NCBI GenBank assembly: GCA_016218815.1
Contig: JACRCX010000029.1
Location: forward strand, 1 to 64,000
Reading direction: 5' to 3'
Source: Deltaproteobacteria bacterium
GTDB lineage: Bacteria > Myxococcota_A > Polyangia > DRWM01 > JAAZOP01
Length of the DNA stretch: 64,000 nucleotides
Positions within the stretch are counted from its first letter, which is position 1. Each line of letters opens with the position of its first letter. The notes below the pieces were generated by a model, which was not told where the DNA came from, ran no database searches, and was given only the letters and a program-made list of their open reading frames with translations. This document shows, one piece after another, positions 51,120-63,074 of the stretch. Position numbers and translations under genes: made by a program.

Positions 51120-51668
51120 TTAGAACGCGAACTCGACGCCGAGCACCGGCTGCCACCAGCCCGTCACGCCGCCGAAGAAGAACAGCGGAACCTGGTTCTC
51201 GAAGAAGATCGACACGCTGCCCAGCGGCACGGCCACGCCCACCACCGGCATCACGGCGAACAGCACCGGAAAGCCGAACAGGATGTTCGCCTCGAAGTAC
51301 AGCCAGTCCGGGACCGCGTACGCCCGGAAGCTCCCCACCCCCTCGGCACCCGCCAGGACGCCGAACTCCGGAATGTTGAAGACGTGGATCATCAGGCCGC
51401 CGCCGGCCGCCAGGTAGTCGTTGATCCGATAGCGGTACATCACCGGAAAGCTCAGGATCAGGAAGTCGCCGTTGATGCACGTCGATCCGCTCCCCCACTG
51501 CGTCGCGCCGAACGCGCACACGAACGCCCCCGCCCCGACCGAAATCTGGTTCGCCGGCCGGTACTCCTCCGCCGGGGCCGGCATCACCACGATCGGCGAG
51601 GGCTGCGCCCTGGCAAACCCGGGAACCAGAACCGCGCTCAACAGGACGACCGACAGAAGTCTCTTCAC
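51120..51668 (-). CDS. Small outer membrane beta-barrel-like protein
   Basis: A 182-residue protein with a signal peptide (LLSVVLLSAVLVPGFARA, cut before QPS) and alternating hydrophobic/aromatic strands (MYRYRINDYLAAGGGLMIHVF, DWLYFEANILFGF) ending GVEFAF with a terminal Phe, the outer membrane insertion signature. The start is GTG 51668 with AAGGAGGG 5 bases upstream. A TACGAT hexamer on the minus strand at 51732-51737 could be a -10 box; the same GTGGTACGATG context occurs upstream of the beta-helix gene at 60929. It is convergent with the esterase gene (21-bp gap). Confidence 0.8.
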   Translation of the reverse strand: MKRLLSVVLLSAVLVPGFARAQPSPIVVMPAPAEEYRPANQISVGAGAFVCAFGATQWGSGSTCINGDFLILSFPVMYRYRINDYLAAGGGLMIHVFNIPEFGVLAGAEGVGSFRAYAVPDWLYFEANILFGFPVLFAVMPVVGVAVPLGSVSIFFENQVPLFFFGGVTGWWQPVLGVEFAF

Positions 51669-51825
51669 GTTACCCTCCTTCTTGAAGGGAGATTCACCCG
51701 AACTCCCTTCGACTTACACCCGATGGGCTGCATCGTACCACGGCCCGGGCGCCGCGGCACCTCCCTTGCCCGTGCGTGCGGATTCGCTCGCCGCTCGCCG
51801 CTGTCATGGTGTTCCCTCCCGGTTC

Positions 51826-51890
51826 GGCTCCCCCCCATCGGTGTCCATCGGTGTCCATCGGTGGTTCCTTCCTTCCGTATCCGTTGACAC
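51826..51890. repeat. Family D repeat (GTGTCCATCGGTG)
   Basis: CCATCGGTGTCCATCGGTGT, then CCATCGGTGGTTCC and TTCCGTATCCG. Similar to 39188-39237. It lies upstream of acnA. Confidence 0.75.
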
Positions 51891-51932
51891 GCCTCGCCCG
51901 GACGGCCAACGTACCGCCCCGGGGAGGTGCCC

Positions 51933-54650
<2,718 letters not shown>

Positions 54651-54695
54651 TGGCTTGGCGAACGTGTGCTAACCTCGGCCGTGGGAGGAACGGCA

Positions 54696-54920
54696 ATGCG
54701 GGAATTCAAGGTGATCGTCGAGAAGCACGCGGACGGCTATGTCGCCTATCCGCTGGGGCTCAAGGGCGTGGTCGTGGGCGAGGGGGACACCTACGATGAA
54801 GCGCTCGCCGACGTGAAATCGGCCATCCGCTTCCATATCGAAACCTTCGGCGACGACGTCATCGAGGCCGACTCGGCCGTCCTGGAGGCTTTCGTCGCCG
54901 AGGCCCGTGTAGCCGTCTGA
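54696..54920 (+). CDS. hicB: HicB-family antitoxin
   Basis: A 74-residue protein with the HicB-type partial RNase H fold pattern: FKVIVEKHADGYVAYPLGLKGVVVGEGDTYDEALADVKSAIRFHIETFG. The C-terminal DNA-binding domain found in longer HicB proteins is missing or reduced. ATG 54696 has GGGAGGAA upstream. Its TGA overlaps the hicA ATG by one base, typical of coupled toxin-antitoxin translation, with the antitoxin first. The pair is probably a type II module that inhibits translation when the antitoxin is lost. Confidence 0.88.
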   Translation: MREFKVIVEKHADGYVAYPLGLKGVVVGEGDTYDEALADVKSAIRFHIETFGDDVIEADSAVLEAFVAEARVAV

Positions 54921-55159
54921 TGCCGAAGTTCCCGGTCGATGCTCCGCGGTCGCGGGTGCTTCGCGCGCTCCAGAGCCTGGGCTTCCGTGTCGTACGGGAG
55001 CGCGAACACGTCGCCATGGTTCGGGAGAACGCGGACGGGGGGAGCACGCCCCTGACCTTGCCCGGCCATCCAGTCATCAAGGGATCCACTCTGCGAGCGA
55101 TCTGCACGCAGGCTCGAATCTCCCGCGAGGACTTCCTGCGGGCGTACGAGAACGCGTGA
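54920..55159 (+). CDS. hicA: HicA-family mRNA interferase toxin
   Basis: A 79-residue double-stranded RNA-binding-fold toxin. Family features are the N-terminal helix SRVLRALQSLGFRVV, the catalytic His30 in REHVAM, and the C-terminal PLTLPGHPVIKGSTLRAICTQARISREDFLRAY. All typical positions are present, so it should be active. It overlaps hicB by one base and the following lipoprotein gene by GTGA, so the toxin, antitoxin and lipoprotein fragment arrived or move together. Confidence 0.9.
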   Translation: MPKFPVDAPRSRVLRALQSLGFRVVREREHVAMVRENADGGSTPLTLPGHPVIKGSTLRAICTQARISREDFLRAYENA

Positions 55160-55683
55160 ACCGTCCAGCCGCCGTTCTCGTGCTGCTCGCTTCCGCGGTC
55201 AGCGCTGGCTGCCGGAAGCGCGAAAATCCCGCGCCTGCCCCCCAGCCCGTTTCGCCGGCCACCGAGATGGAGGTATCGGTCGTGCGGGCGAAGGTCGAAC
55301 TTCTCCGTGCCAATTCCATCCGGTTGTCGCCGCAGGCCGAGCCGCATCGCGAGCCGGTTGTGGGTGAATCGCGCATCGGCGGGGTCCCCGACCTGCCGGA
55401 CGGGATGGAGTGGCCGAACTGGCCGGAGGGCCGACTGTCCTTCATCGCTCAGATCCGGTTGCGGGATGTGGCTCCGCTGGACCCGGACGGCCTCCTTCCC
55501 CGGTCCGGCATGCTCTACTTCTTCTACGACGCACGATCCCAACACTGGGGCTTCGACCCGAAGGATCGAGGTTGTGCCCGGGTCATCCACTTCGACGGGG
55601 ACGAGTCGCGGCTGCGGCCGACAGTCGCACCGGCCGACCTGCCCGAGGAGTTCCGCCCCGTTCTCGGCGCCCGGTCGCCCGCG
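55156..55683 (+). pseudogene. Truncated DUF1963-like lipoprotein gene
   Basis: GTG 55156 starts a lipoprotein (SAVSAGC, Cys19) followed by about 150 residues resembling the N-terminal half of DUF1963/YwqG proteins (ESRIGGVPDLPDGMEWPNWPEGRLSFIAQIRL, GMLYFFYDARSQHWGFDPKDRG). At about 55676 the similarity ends where the duplicated acnA end begins in another frame. The lipoprotein frame has no stop of its own and reads on as meaningless sequence, so the gene is broken. Its start overlaps hicA. Confidence 0.75.
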
Positions 55684-55769
55684 GCCGCCTCGACGCCCCC
55701 ATCGAGGTCTCCTACTACCGCCACGGCGGCATCCTCCCCGCCGTCCTGCGCGGGTTCCTGGGCAAGTAG
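55684..55769 (+). pseudogene. acnA 3'-end direct repeat, copy 2 (gene fragment)
   Basis: Encodes [18 protein letters not shown] and a further AVLRGFLGK with its own TAG at 55767-55769, the C terminus of aconitase A in a frame different from the preceding lipoprotein. 52 bases are identical to acnA, and the rest show synonymous changes. It is either the original end of acnA split by insertion of the hicBA segment, or a later duplication. Confidence 0.85.
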
Positions 55770-55891
55770 ACCCAACGCGCACCCTGCGGGTCGCCGTGGG
55801 AATGGCTATGGTCCGGCGGTTCCCGGTCTCCGGCGGCCGGCGGCTGGACGATGCCGCCGACGCGCGGGAAGGAAGAGAGGGAGCCGAACCG

Positions 55892-56905
55892 ATGACTCGA
55901 AGGCGACACCCGCGGCGCGTTGCGGCCGTCCTCGCCGCGATCCAACTCGTGGTATCGCCGCCGGCGACCTCCCAGGAGGACGAGGCTGCCCACGCCGAGG
56001 CGCGGCAGCACTTCGACGCCGGCGTGGAGCTGATGCGGATCGACGACTGGGACGGCGCGCTGGCGGAGTTCGCGCGGTCGCTCGAGCTGTATCCCACGCG
56101 CAGCGCGCTGTTCAACCTCGGGATGTGCCGCAAGGCGCTCCACGAGTACCGCACGGCGATTGCCGTCTTCGACGAATGGCAGGCCCGCTACGGCGTGACG
56201 GCCCCGCTGGACGAGGTCGAGGCGGTGGCCGCCGCGATGCGCGAGCTGCGGCGTTACCTCGGAACGGTCTCGCTGACCGTCCAGCCCGCAGGGACCGAGC
56301 TGCTGGTGGACCACCAGTTGGTCGGCGTCGCGCCGCTCCCCGCCGCGCTGCCGCTGGAAGTCGGACGGCACACGGTCGAAGCCCGCCGCGAGGGCTACGA
56401 GACGCAGACGGCGGAGGTAGTGGTCGCCTCGGGCGAGGAGCAGGCAGTCGTGCTGCTGCTCGAACCCGTGCCGCCCGCCGTGGCTCCGCCGCCGGCCGGC
56501 GAGCCGCCGCTGGAGTCGTCGTCCGGCGTCGAGCCGACCTGGTTCTGGGTCGCCGCCGGCTCGGCCCTCGCGCTCGGCATCGGCAGCGCGATCACCGGCG
56601 TCATGGTCGGGCAGTCCACCGACGACTTCTACGCAGCCCTTTCCCCTTGTCAGGGCGGCGACGTGCTCGCCTGTGCCGCCGGATTGAACGCCGCCGACGA
56701 CCACGACGCCTACCAGGAGGCGACCTGGGTGATGCTGCCGACCGCCATCGCGGCCGCCGTCGCCTCCGCCGTCCTCGCCTTCTACACCGACTGGGCGGCC
56801 GTCGGATCCGAGGCGCCGTCGAGTGTCGGGGTCATGGCCGGCCCCACGGCCTCGGCGGACGGCATCTTCGACGGCCTCGGCTTCGGCGTCGCCGTGACGT
56901 TCTAG
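55892..56905 (+). CDS. Secreted TPR/PEGA-domain membrane protein
   Basis: A 337-residue protein with a signal peptide (VAAVLAAIQLVVSPPATS), a TPR-like region (ARQHFDAGVELMRIDDWDGALAEFARSLELYP, NLGMCRKALHEYRTAI), a PEGA domain (about 125-195: VSLTVQPAGTELLVDHQLVGVAPLP, RHTVEARREGYETQTAEV), and two transmembrane helices (about 215-235 and 280-300). It resembles the protein at 2496, which lacks the PEGA part. Such proteins often accompany Ser/Thr kinases in Myxococcota. ATG 55892 has AGGGAG 9 bases upstream; TATGGT at 55807-55812 may be a -10 box. Confidence 0.85.
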   Translation: MTRRRHPRRVAAVLAAIQLVVSPPATSQEDEAAHAEARQHFDAGVELMRIDDWDGALAEFARSLELYPTRSALFNLGMCRKALHEYRTAIAVFDEWQARYGVTAPLDEVEAVAAAMRELRRYLGTVSLTVQPAGTELLVDHQLVGVAPLPAALPLEVGRHTVEARREGYETQTAEVVVASGEEQAVVLLLEPVPPAVAPPPAGEPPLESSSGVEPTWFWVAAGSALALGIGSAITGVMVGQSTDDFYAALSPCQGGDVLACAAGLNAADDHDAYQEATWVMLPTAIAAAVASAVLAFYTDWAAVGSEAPSSVGVMAGPTASADGIFDGLGFGVAVTF

Positions 56906-56922
56906 ATCGGGAGGCCTGTGGA

Positions 56923-58365
56923 ATGAAGCGATGGATCCACCCGACCCGGTTCGTCGTCCTCGCCGTGGCCGCGGCACTCCCCGGCTGCGCCCTCTTCGAG
57001 AGCCTCGACCGTGACCGGATGGAGGTCCTGGACGATCCTCGCGACGCCGACGGCGGCGCCGACGCCGATGCCGACGCCGACGCGGATGCGGACGGCGACG
57101 AGGACGGTGACGCCCGCACCGAAGGCGACCCGGAAACCGGGTTCGACGCCGAGGTCGACGCCGACGCCGACGTCGACGTCGACGCGGACACCGACAGCGA
57201 CGCCGATGCGGACGCGGACGTCGACGCCGGTCCGTCGTGCGGGGACGGCGTGGTCGAGGAAGACGAACAGTGCGAGCCGGCCGACACCGAGACCGACACC
57301 AACGCGTGTGGCGCCCCGTGCACGCGCCGTTGCGACGCGTCGAGCTGCACCTGGTTGCCGTGCACGTCGACCGACGCCTACGAGCACGTCTGCGACGGGT
57401 GGGACGACGACGGCAATGGCCGGGTCGACGAGTGCCTGTGGTGCCTCGAGCCGACGACAGGGGATGGGACGACGTGGCTGGCCATCGACGGCACGGACGT
57501 GACCAACGTCTGGACGGTCGGCGTCGCGTCGAGCGGCGCTCCGGCGGTCGTTCACCGCGACGTCGCGTCGGGGTGGGTCGCGCCGGCCACCGCCGGCCTG
57601 GACGCCCCGGCCGCGCTCACCGCCGTGTGGATGGACAAGTCGGCGGGGCAGCCGTGGGTCGCCGACGTTCGCGGCGGAGTGTTCCGGTTCGAGGCCGCCG
57701 CGGGGTCATGGTCCCAGCCCGGGGGCGGTCCGGCGGCCGCCGGCGTCAGGCTGCTCGGACTGGCCGGGCGGTCCGAGGACGAGGTCTGGGTCGTGGCCGA
57801 GGCGGGAGCGGTCCGGACCTGGAACGGGATTGCATGGCAGACCCCGCCCGTCCCGGGTGGACTGCCGGACCTGCGGGATGTCGTCGCTCCCGTGGGCCAG
57901 CCGACGTGGATCGTCGGCGCGGACGCGGTTGCCCTGAGCTATGCCGACGCCGGCGCGCCACCCGCACGCCACCCGCTCCCCGACGGGGTCGCGGCGTTCG
58001 GCGTGGACATCGATGACGTTCACACCGTGTGGGCGGCGGGGGAACGTTCCGGCGTCGGGGTGCTGGTGTGGTGGGCGGGGGCCGAATGGCTGGAGGAGCC
58101 CGTGCGGGTCGGCGGCGGCCGGTTCGTCGCTCTCTGGGCGAACCCGGCCGACGGCACCCTGTGGCTCGTGCGCCGCGGCGCGGATGAACGCGACAGCTCC
58201 ATCGTCGTGCGCAACGCCGCCGGCGCCTGGCGCACGATCCTCGCGGACGGTCCGGCCGCCGGTGACCCCGGCTACCGCGCCATCTGGGGCGCGGCGGCGG
58301 GCGCCGTGCTCGACGTGTGGGTCGTCGGTGACGACGTCCTGCACTACCACGCCGCCGGCAGGTAG
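56923..58365 (+). CDS. Lipoprotein with Asp/Ala repeat, Cys-rich and MopE-like motifs and a beta-propeller-like domain
   Basis: A 480-residue lipoprotein (AAALPGC, Cys22). Residues about 42-104 are an Asp-Ala/Asp-Val repeat. A myxobacterial Cys-rich repeat (CGDGVVEEDEQCEP) and a MopE-like metal-binding motif (VCDGWDDDGNGRVDE) follow. The C-terminal 300 residues contain repeated blades with Trp-Val or Val-Trp motifs (NVWTVG, EVWVVAEAG, TVWAAGE, TLWLVRRG, DVWVVGDD), probably a beta-propeller. It is likely a surface-displayed binding protein. It starts 17 bp after the TPR/PEGA gene, so the two are likely cotranscribed. Confidence 0.87.
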   Translation: MKRWIHPTRFVVLAVAAALPGCALFESLDRDRMEVLDDPRDADGGADADADADADADGDEDGDARTEGDPETGFDAEVDADADVDVDADTDSDADADADVDAGPSCGDGVVEEDEQCEPADTETDTNACGAPCTRRCDASSCTWLPCTSTDAYEHVCDGWDDDGNGRVDECLWCLEPTTGDGTTWLAIDGTDVTNVWTVGVASSGAPAVVHRDVASGWVAPATAGLDAPAALTAVWMDKSAGQPWVADVRGGVFRFEAAAGSWSQPGGGPAAAGVRLLGLAGRSEDEVWVVAEAGAVRTWNGIAWQTPPVPGGLPDLRDVVAPVGQPTWIVGADAVALSYADAGAPPARHPLPDGVAAFGVDIDDVHTVWAAGERSGVGVLVWWAGAEWLEEPVRVGGGRFVALWANPADGTLWLVRRGADERDSSIVVRNAAGAWRTILADGPAAGDPGYRAIWGAAAGAVLDVWVVGDDVLHYHAAGR

Positions 58366-58433
58366 CCGCTGCCGCACCGCAAGAAGCGCTCCGCGCCCGC
58401 GACCGGCGTTTCGCCTCGGTACCTCCCCGCCGT

Positions 58434-60929
58434 CTACAGGTTGAATCCGGGGACCGGCATCGCGTTGGAGTCGAGCGTCTCGCCGTTGCGGTCGAAGACC
58501 ACCCGGTCCGCCAGCCGGACGATGTCGAAACCATCGGTCTGGACGTTCACCCCGATCGGGTTGTCCGTCACCTCGCCCTCGTGCAGGTCGATCGTGCCGC
58601 CCAGCGGGTACCGCGCGCCCGTCGCGTCGTACCCGTGCGCCAACTGCAGTCCGCAAAGCTCGCTCCACGACACGGTGAACCGCGTCATCTCGACCGCGCC
58701 TCCGCCGTACGCGCCGACGCCGAAGCCGGCGCCGATGCAGCCGGACATCCCGCACGTGGCCGCGACCGTGCCCCGTACCACCACGTCGCTCAGGTCGAGC
58801 CGCGACCCCTCCAGGATGGCGTACGCACCGACCATCCGATTGCGCTCGAGCAGCACCCGGCTCGCCACGACCTGCCCGCCGAACTGCGCGATCAGGCCGC
58901 TGCCGCCGTAGCCGTCGGAGGCCCGGCACTGCGTGTCGCGGACGATCGCGTCCGTGAACTCCAGCAGGGATCCGGCGCCGTCCGCCACGACCGCGACGGT
59001 CCGGTTGCGCTCGAACAGCGCTCGGTCCACGTCCACCTGCGATCCCCAGGCGACCTCCAGCCCGTGGCCGCCCTTGCCCAGCCACGGCACCGCCGCCGAG
59101 TCCCGCACCACCAGGTCGGTCACGGTGAGCGTTGCCGCGCTGCACGCCACGGCCGACGCTTCGTTGCGCTCGAACAGCGCCCGGCTCACCTCGACCTCCG
59201 CCCCGTCTGCGACGAACAGGCCCGCGGCAAGCAAGTCGCTGCCCTCGACCCCCGACGTGTCGCGCACCACCAGGTCGCGGATCGTCAGGTGCGACCCGCT
59301 CCGTCCCGCCTGCACCGCCACGCCCCGGTTGTTCTCGAACACCGCTCGCTCGACGTCCGCGCTCGCCCCGTCGAGGACCTCCAGGCCGTTGGCACTCGGG
59401 CCGCCCGGGACGATGTCGGTCCCGCGCACGACCATGTCCGTCATCGTCAGCACCGCGTCCAGCCGCACCACCACGCCCCCCTCGTGGCTCCCCTCCACCG
59501 CCGCCCGCGCCACCTCCACCCGCGCCTCCTGCTGGACGTCCAGGCCGTGGCCGGCAATTCCCGCCGCCGTCGGCTCCGTGTCGCGCAGCACCACGTCGGT
59601 CAGCGAGGCCGTGCTCCCCGGCCCCATGATCAGCGCGCTGGACTCCACGTTCCGCTCGAACCACCCGCGGGTCACCTCCGCCCGCCCCCCGCCGTCCACC
59701 TGCAGGCCGCGTCCACGCGTGCCGTTCGCCCGGGTCCGCGCATCGCGCACCACGACGTCGGTCAGCACCGCCAAGGAACCGGCGAAACTCACCCCCACCG
59801 CGGCATCGATGCACCCCTCGAACACCCCGCGCCGGATCTCGGCACGCCCGCCGCTCTGCACGGCGAGCCCAATCCCACCCGTGCCGTCGGTCGCGCGCAG
59901 CTCCGTGTCGCGCACCGCCACGTCGGTCAGCGTGACGACGGTGCCGGGCTCGAGGCTCGTGACCGACAGCTCGTGGTTGCCCTCGAACACCGCCCGCGCC
60001 AGCTCGACCTGCGCTCCGGTCTCGACATCCAGCCCGCGCCCGTGACGGCTGTCCGTCGCGCGCGGCTGCGTGTCACGCACGACCACGTCGTGCCCCGTCA
60101 CCGTCGCCCCGGTCGCGACCAGCAGCCCGACGTCGTCGACGCCCTCCACCAGGACACCCTCGAGCTGCACCGAGCGCCGGCCGACGGCGGCGATGCCCGT
60201 GCGACGGCCGCCGACCCGGAGATTGCGGACGGTCGTCCCGTAGCCGTCGATGCGGATCGTGGGGTCGGCGGCGGACGGCGTCGAACACGCGACGATCGTC
60301 TCGGCCACGCAGGCGCCCCACAGCGTGATCCCGGTAGACAGCTCCACCGCCTCGTCGAACGTCCCCTTGGACAGTGCCAGCACGGTATCCCTGGGCGCCC
60401 CGGCCTGCGCTTCCGCGATCGTCGCGAACGGCGCCGCGCGGGAGCCGTCCCCGCCGGCCGGCGCGCCCGCACGGACGTAACGCACCGTCCGCTCGCCGGG
60501 AATGTCCTCCGCCCAGTCCCCGACCGGACAGTCCATTCCGATCCGGCTGCAGCCGGGGTCGCCGACGAACGCCGCCTCGTCCGCCGCACAGTCGGGCACG
60601 CCGCCCTCGGGAGTCGGATCGCAGACCGTCGCCAGTCCCGGAGCGGACACGTCGCGCCACCCCGGCGGGCAGGGCGCAAGAAGCGGCGGTGCCGCCGGGT
60701 CGCCGTCAGGCCACGGCTCGCACGTCGCCGGCTCGCCCGGCCCCGCCGCCGTCTCCCGCCATCCCGCAGGGCAGGGCGTCAGCACGGGTGGCGCCGCGAA
60801 AGCGCTCCCGTCCATCACCTCGTCACCGCCGTCCCCCGCGTCGCTCCCGTCCTCGACCGGCGCGCCGGTCGAGCACGCCGCGAGCAGTCCGGCGGCGCAC
60901 GCACCCACGAACCGCAGCGATGACGCCAT
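58434..60929 (-). CDS. Right-handed parallel beta-helix lipoprotein (paralogue 1)
   Basis: An 831-residue lipoprotein (GLLAAC, Cys about 19) with two N-terminal Cys-Pro-x-Gly-Trp modules (LTPCPAGWRE and LAPCPPGWRD), an exposed-loop region and a long beta helix. About ten 60-residue blocks repeat the pattern G-L-x-V-x-x-G-A-x-V-x-x-x-R-A-x-F-E-x-N and T-D-x-V-V-R-D-T. It ends in a conserved cap shared with the gene at 61079 (IGVNVQTDGFD). Pectate-lyase-like helices bind or cleave polysaccharides, but no catalytic cluster is identifiable by eye. ATG 60929 has GGGAGGGGAG upstream. Confidence 0.88.
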   Translation of the reverse strand: MASSLRFVGACAAGLLAACSTGAPVEDGSDAGDGGDEVMDGSAFAAPPVLTPCPAGWRETAAGPGEPATCEPWPDGDPAAPPLLAPCPPGWRDVSAPGLATVCDPTPEGGVPDCAADEAAFVGDPGCSRIGMDCPVGDWAEDIPGERTVRYVRAGAPAGGDGSRAAPFATIAEAQAGAPRDTVLALSKGTFDEAVELSTGITLWGACVAETIVACSTPSAADPTIRIDGYGTTVRNLRVGGRRTGIAAVGRRSVQLEGVLVEGVDDVGLLVATGATVTGHDVVVRDTQPRATDSRHGRGLDVETGAQVELARAVFEGNHELSVTSLEPGTVVTLTDVAVRDTELRATDGTGGIGLAVQSGGRAEIRRGVFEGCIDAAVGVSFAGSLAVLTDVVVRDARTRANGTRGRGLQVDGGGRAEVTRGWFERNVESSALIMGPGSTASLTDVVLRDTEPTAAGIAGHGLDVQQEARVEVARAAVEGSHEGGVVVRLDAVLTMTDMVVRGTDIVPGGPSANGLEVLDGASADVERAVFENNRGVAVQAGRSGSHLTIRDLVVRDTSGVEGSDLLAAGLFVADGAEVEVSRALFERNEASAVACSAATLTVTDLVVRDSAAVPWLGKGGHGLEVAWGSQVDVDRALFERNRTVAVVADGAGSLLEFTDAIVRDTQCRASDGYGGSGLIAQFGGQVVASRVLLERNRMVGAYAILEGSRLDLSDVVVRGTVAATCGMSGCIGAGFGVGAYGGGAVEMTRFTVSWSELCGLQLAHGYDATGARYPLGGTIDLHEGEVTDNPIGVNVQTDGFDIVRLADRVVFDRNGETLDSNAMPVPGFNL

Positions 60930-61023
60930 CACGATGCTCCCCTCCCTCGTTCGGTGGGCCGAGCCCGACGGCATCGTACCACGTGCCCGCGCCGGCGATC
61001 ACCGGCGCGAGGTCCTGCCGACT

Positions 61024-61051
61024 TGACGGCCCGGCGGGCTCCGGCCACGAT
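61024..61051 (+). promoter_or_regulatory. Putative promoter of beta-helix paralogue 2
   Basis: TTGACG (61024-61029), a 16-base spacer and CACGAT (61046-61051), giving a start about 20 bases before ATG 61079. It lies in the 149-bp divergent region between the two beta-helix genes. The -10 match is weak; this is visual evidence only. Confidence 0.3.
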
Positions 61052-61078
61052 CCGGATCGCGAGGAAGGGGAGGACACC

Positions 61079-63004
61079 ATGAGGCTGACCCATCGCTCGG
61101 CCGTCGTGGCCTGGCTCGTCGCGGCGGCTTGCGGCTGCACCGACGGCGGGACGGGCGGGGCGGACGTCGCGCAGGACGCCGACGGCGAGGAGGAGGTCCA
61201 AGTCGATGCGCCGGCGATCGACCCGCCGGCGCCGCCCGCGCCGCCCCTGCTCACCCCCTGCCCGGAGGGCTGGCGCGAGGTGACGGAGTCGGGAAGCGAG
61301 GTGGCGACCTGCGAGCCCTGGCCGGAGGGCGGGCCACAGGATTGCACCGGCGATCAGGCGCACTTCCCGGGCGAACCGGGCTGCGTGACGGTGGGCTCGG
61401 CCTGCCCCACGGGCGACTGGGCGGAGCTGCCGCCCGGCGGAGACGTCGTCTACGTCCTCGCCGGCGCCCCGCCGGGCGGAGATGGCACGCGCGCTTCGCC
61501 CTTCGGGACCATCGCGGACGCGGTCGCCGCCGCGACGACGGACGCGGTCATCGCTCTCTCCAAGGGCACGTTCGACGAGCCGGTGGCCGTCGACCGCACC
61601 TTGACGTTCTGGGGCGCGTGCACCGCGGAGACGACCGTCACGTCTTCGGTGGCGGATGACCGGGCGGCGGTCTTCTTCGCCACGGCCGGACACCTCACGG
61701 TGAGGAACCTGCGCGTGACCGGCGAGCGCGCCGGCATCGTCGCCGGTCCCGGCGTCGGGCTCACGGTGCAGGGCGTGATCATCGAAGGGGCGCGCGTGCT
61801 CGGGTTGTACGCCGCCGGCGCCGCCCCCGTCGTCGGGACCGACCTGGTGGTGCGCGACACGCGGCACGACGCGGCCGGCGGCTACGGCCTCGGGCTGAAC
61901 GCCGAGCAGCACGCCGACGTCACGCTGACGCGGTGCGCGTTCGAGCGCAACCGGACCGCCGGGATTCGCGTCAGCAGCGGCTCGCACGTCGTCCTGACCG
62001 ACGTCGCGGTGCGGGACACGGCGGGAGACGGCGCGGGGCGGATGGGCCGCGGCATCGCCGTGCAGGACGGCGGCCAGGTCGAGGTGACCCGCGGGGCGCT
62101 CGAGTCGAACCGCGAAGCTGGCGTGCTCGCCAGCACCGATGCCGTCGTGGGCCTGACCGACGTGGTGATCCGCGGCACGGAAGGACAGGAAGCGGACCGA
62201 GCCGAAGGGCGCGGGCTGCACGCGCAGAACCGGGCGCAGGTGACGGTCACACGCGGGCAGTTCCTCGCGAACCGCAAGGGCGGGCTCTACGCCAGCTCGG
62301 AGGCGAGCCTCGTGCTCCAGGACGTGGTGATCCGTGACACGCGGAGCGAGGAGGCGTCGCTGACCGAGGGCCGTGGCGTGGTCGTCGTCGCCCCGGGGGA
62401 GGCGGAGCTGCGGCGGGTCCTGCTCGAACGGAACCGCGAGCTGGCCGTCGGCGTCTCGGGTGCCGGCGCCGTGATGCACCTGGAGGACGTCATCGTACGC
62501 GACACCCTGGCGCAGGAGATCGATCTCGCTGCCGGCCGCGCGCTGGACCTCGAGAACGGCGCGACGGTGGACCTCGCGCGCGCCCTGCTGTCGGGGAACC
62601 GCGAGGTCACCGTGTTCGTCGCCGGCGCCGGCACGTCCGCGACCTTCGCGGACCTCGAGGTGCAGGACACGCGCGAGTCCGACTGCGGCTGTCCCGGCGG
62701 CATCGGCATCGGCGCCTACGCCGGCGGCCACTTCGACCTGACCCGCTTCCGGATCCACGGCCAGGCACTCTGCGGCGTGCAGCTCGCCCACGGCGCCGAT
62801 CTCGACGACATCCCCTTCGCGGAGGGCGGCACGGCAGACATGCGCGACGGCGAGATCTACTCGCAGCCGATCGGCGTCAACATCCAGACCGACGGCTTCG
62901 ACCCCTCCCGCCTTGCCGACCGCGTGGCCCTCTACGACAACGAAGAGCCCGTCGACATGTCGACCGAGGTGCCCGTGCCGACGGTCGATACGGGAGGGCT
63001 CTGA
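61079..63004 (+). CDS. Right-handed parallel beta-helix lipoprotein (paralogue 2)
   Basis: A 641-residue lipoprotein (AAACGC, lipidated Cys18 or Cys20) with one Cys-Pro-x-Gly-Trp module (LTPCPEGWRE), the shared element GDWAELPPGGDVVYVLAGAP and the loop GGDGTRASPFGTIADAV. Its beta helix has seven or eight T-D/Q-D-V-V-I/V-R-D-T repeats and the same C-terminal cap (GVNIQTDGFDPSRLADRV) as the divergent gene. GGAAGGGGAGG precedes the ATG. The pair probably arose by duplication and inversion around the 149-bp promoter region. No catalytic residues are evident. Confidence 0.88.
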   Translation: MRLTHRSAVVAWLVAAACGCTDGGTGGADVAQDADGEEEVQVDAPAIDPPAPPAPPLLTPCPEGWREVTESGSEVATCEPWPEGGPQDCTGDQAHFPGEPGCVTVGSACPTGDWAELPPGGDVVYVLAGAPPGGDGTRASPFGTIADAVAAATTDAVIALSKGTFDEPVAVDRTLTFWGACTAETTVTSSVADDRAAVFFATAGHLTVRNLRVTGERAGIVAGPGVGLTVQGVIIEGARVLGLYAAGAAPVVGTDLVVRDTRHDAAGGYGLGLNAEQHADVTLTRCAFERNRTAGIRVSSGSHVVLTDVAVRDTAGDGAGRMGRGIAVQDGGQVEVTRGALESNREAGVLASTDAVVGLTDVVIRGTEGQEADRAEGRGLHAQNRAQVTVTRGQFLANRKGGLYASSEASLVLQDVVIRDTRSEEASLTEGRGVVVVAPGEAELRRVLLERNRELAVGVSGAGAVMHLEDVIVRDTLAQEIDLAAGRALDLENGATVDLARALLSGNREVTVFVAGAGTSATFADLEVQDTRESDCGCPGGIGIGAYAGGHFDLTRFRIHGQALCGVQLAHGADLDDIPFAEGGTADMRDGEIYSQPIGVNIQTDGFDPSRLADRVALYDNEEPVDMSTEVPVPTVDTGGL

Positions 63005-63074
63005 CGCAACGGCACGGCCGTGCTCGGCGGGCGCCTTGACATCCCGGCGGGTCCCATCGAGCATCCGGGGGCCG

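Noticed and set aside
55156-58365. A single 1069-residue frame joining the DUF1963-like lipoprotein to the Cys-rich lipoprotein
   Set aside because: The middle 400 residues are nonsense opposite a real TPR/PEGA gene in another frame; the two ends are separate genes, and the first one is broken.
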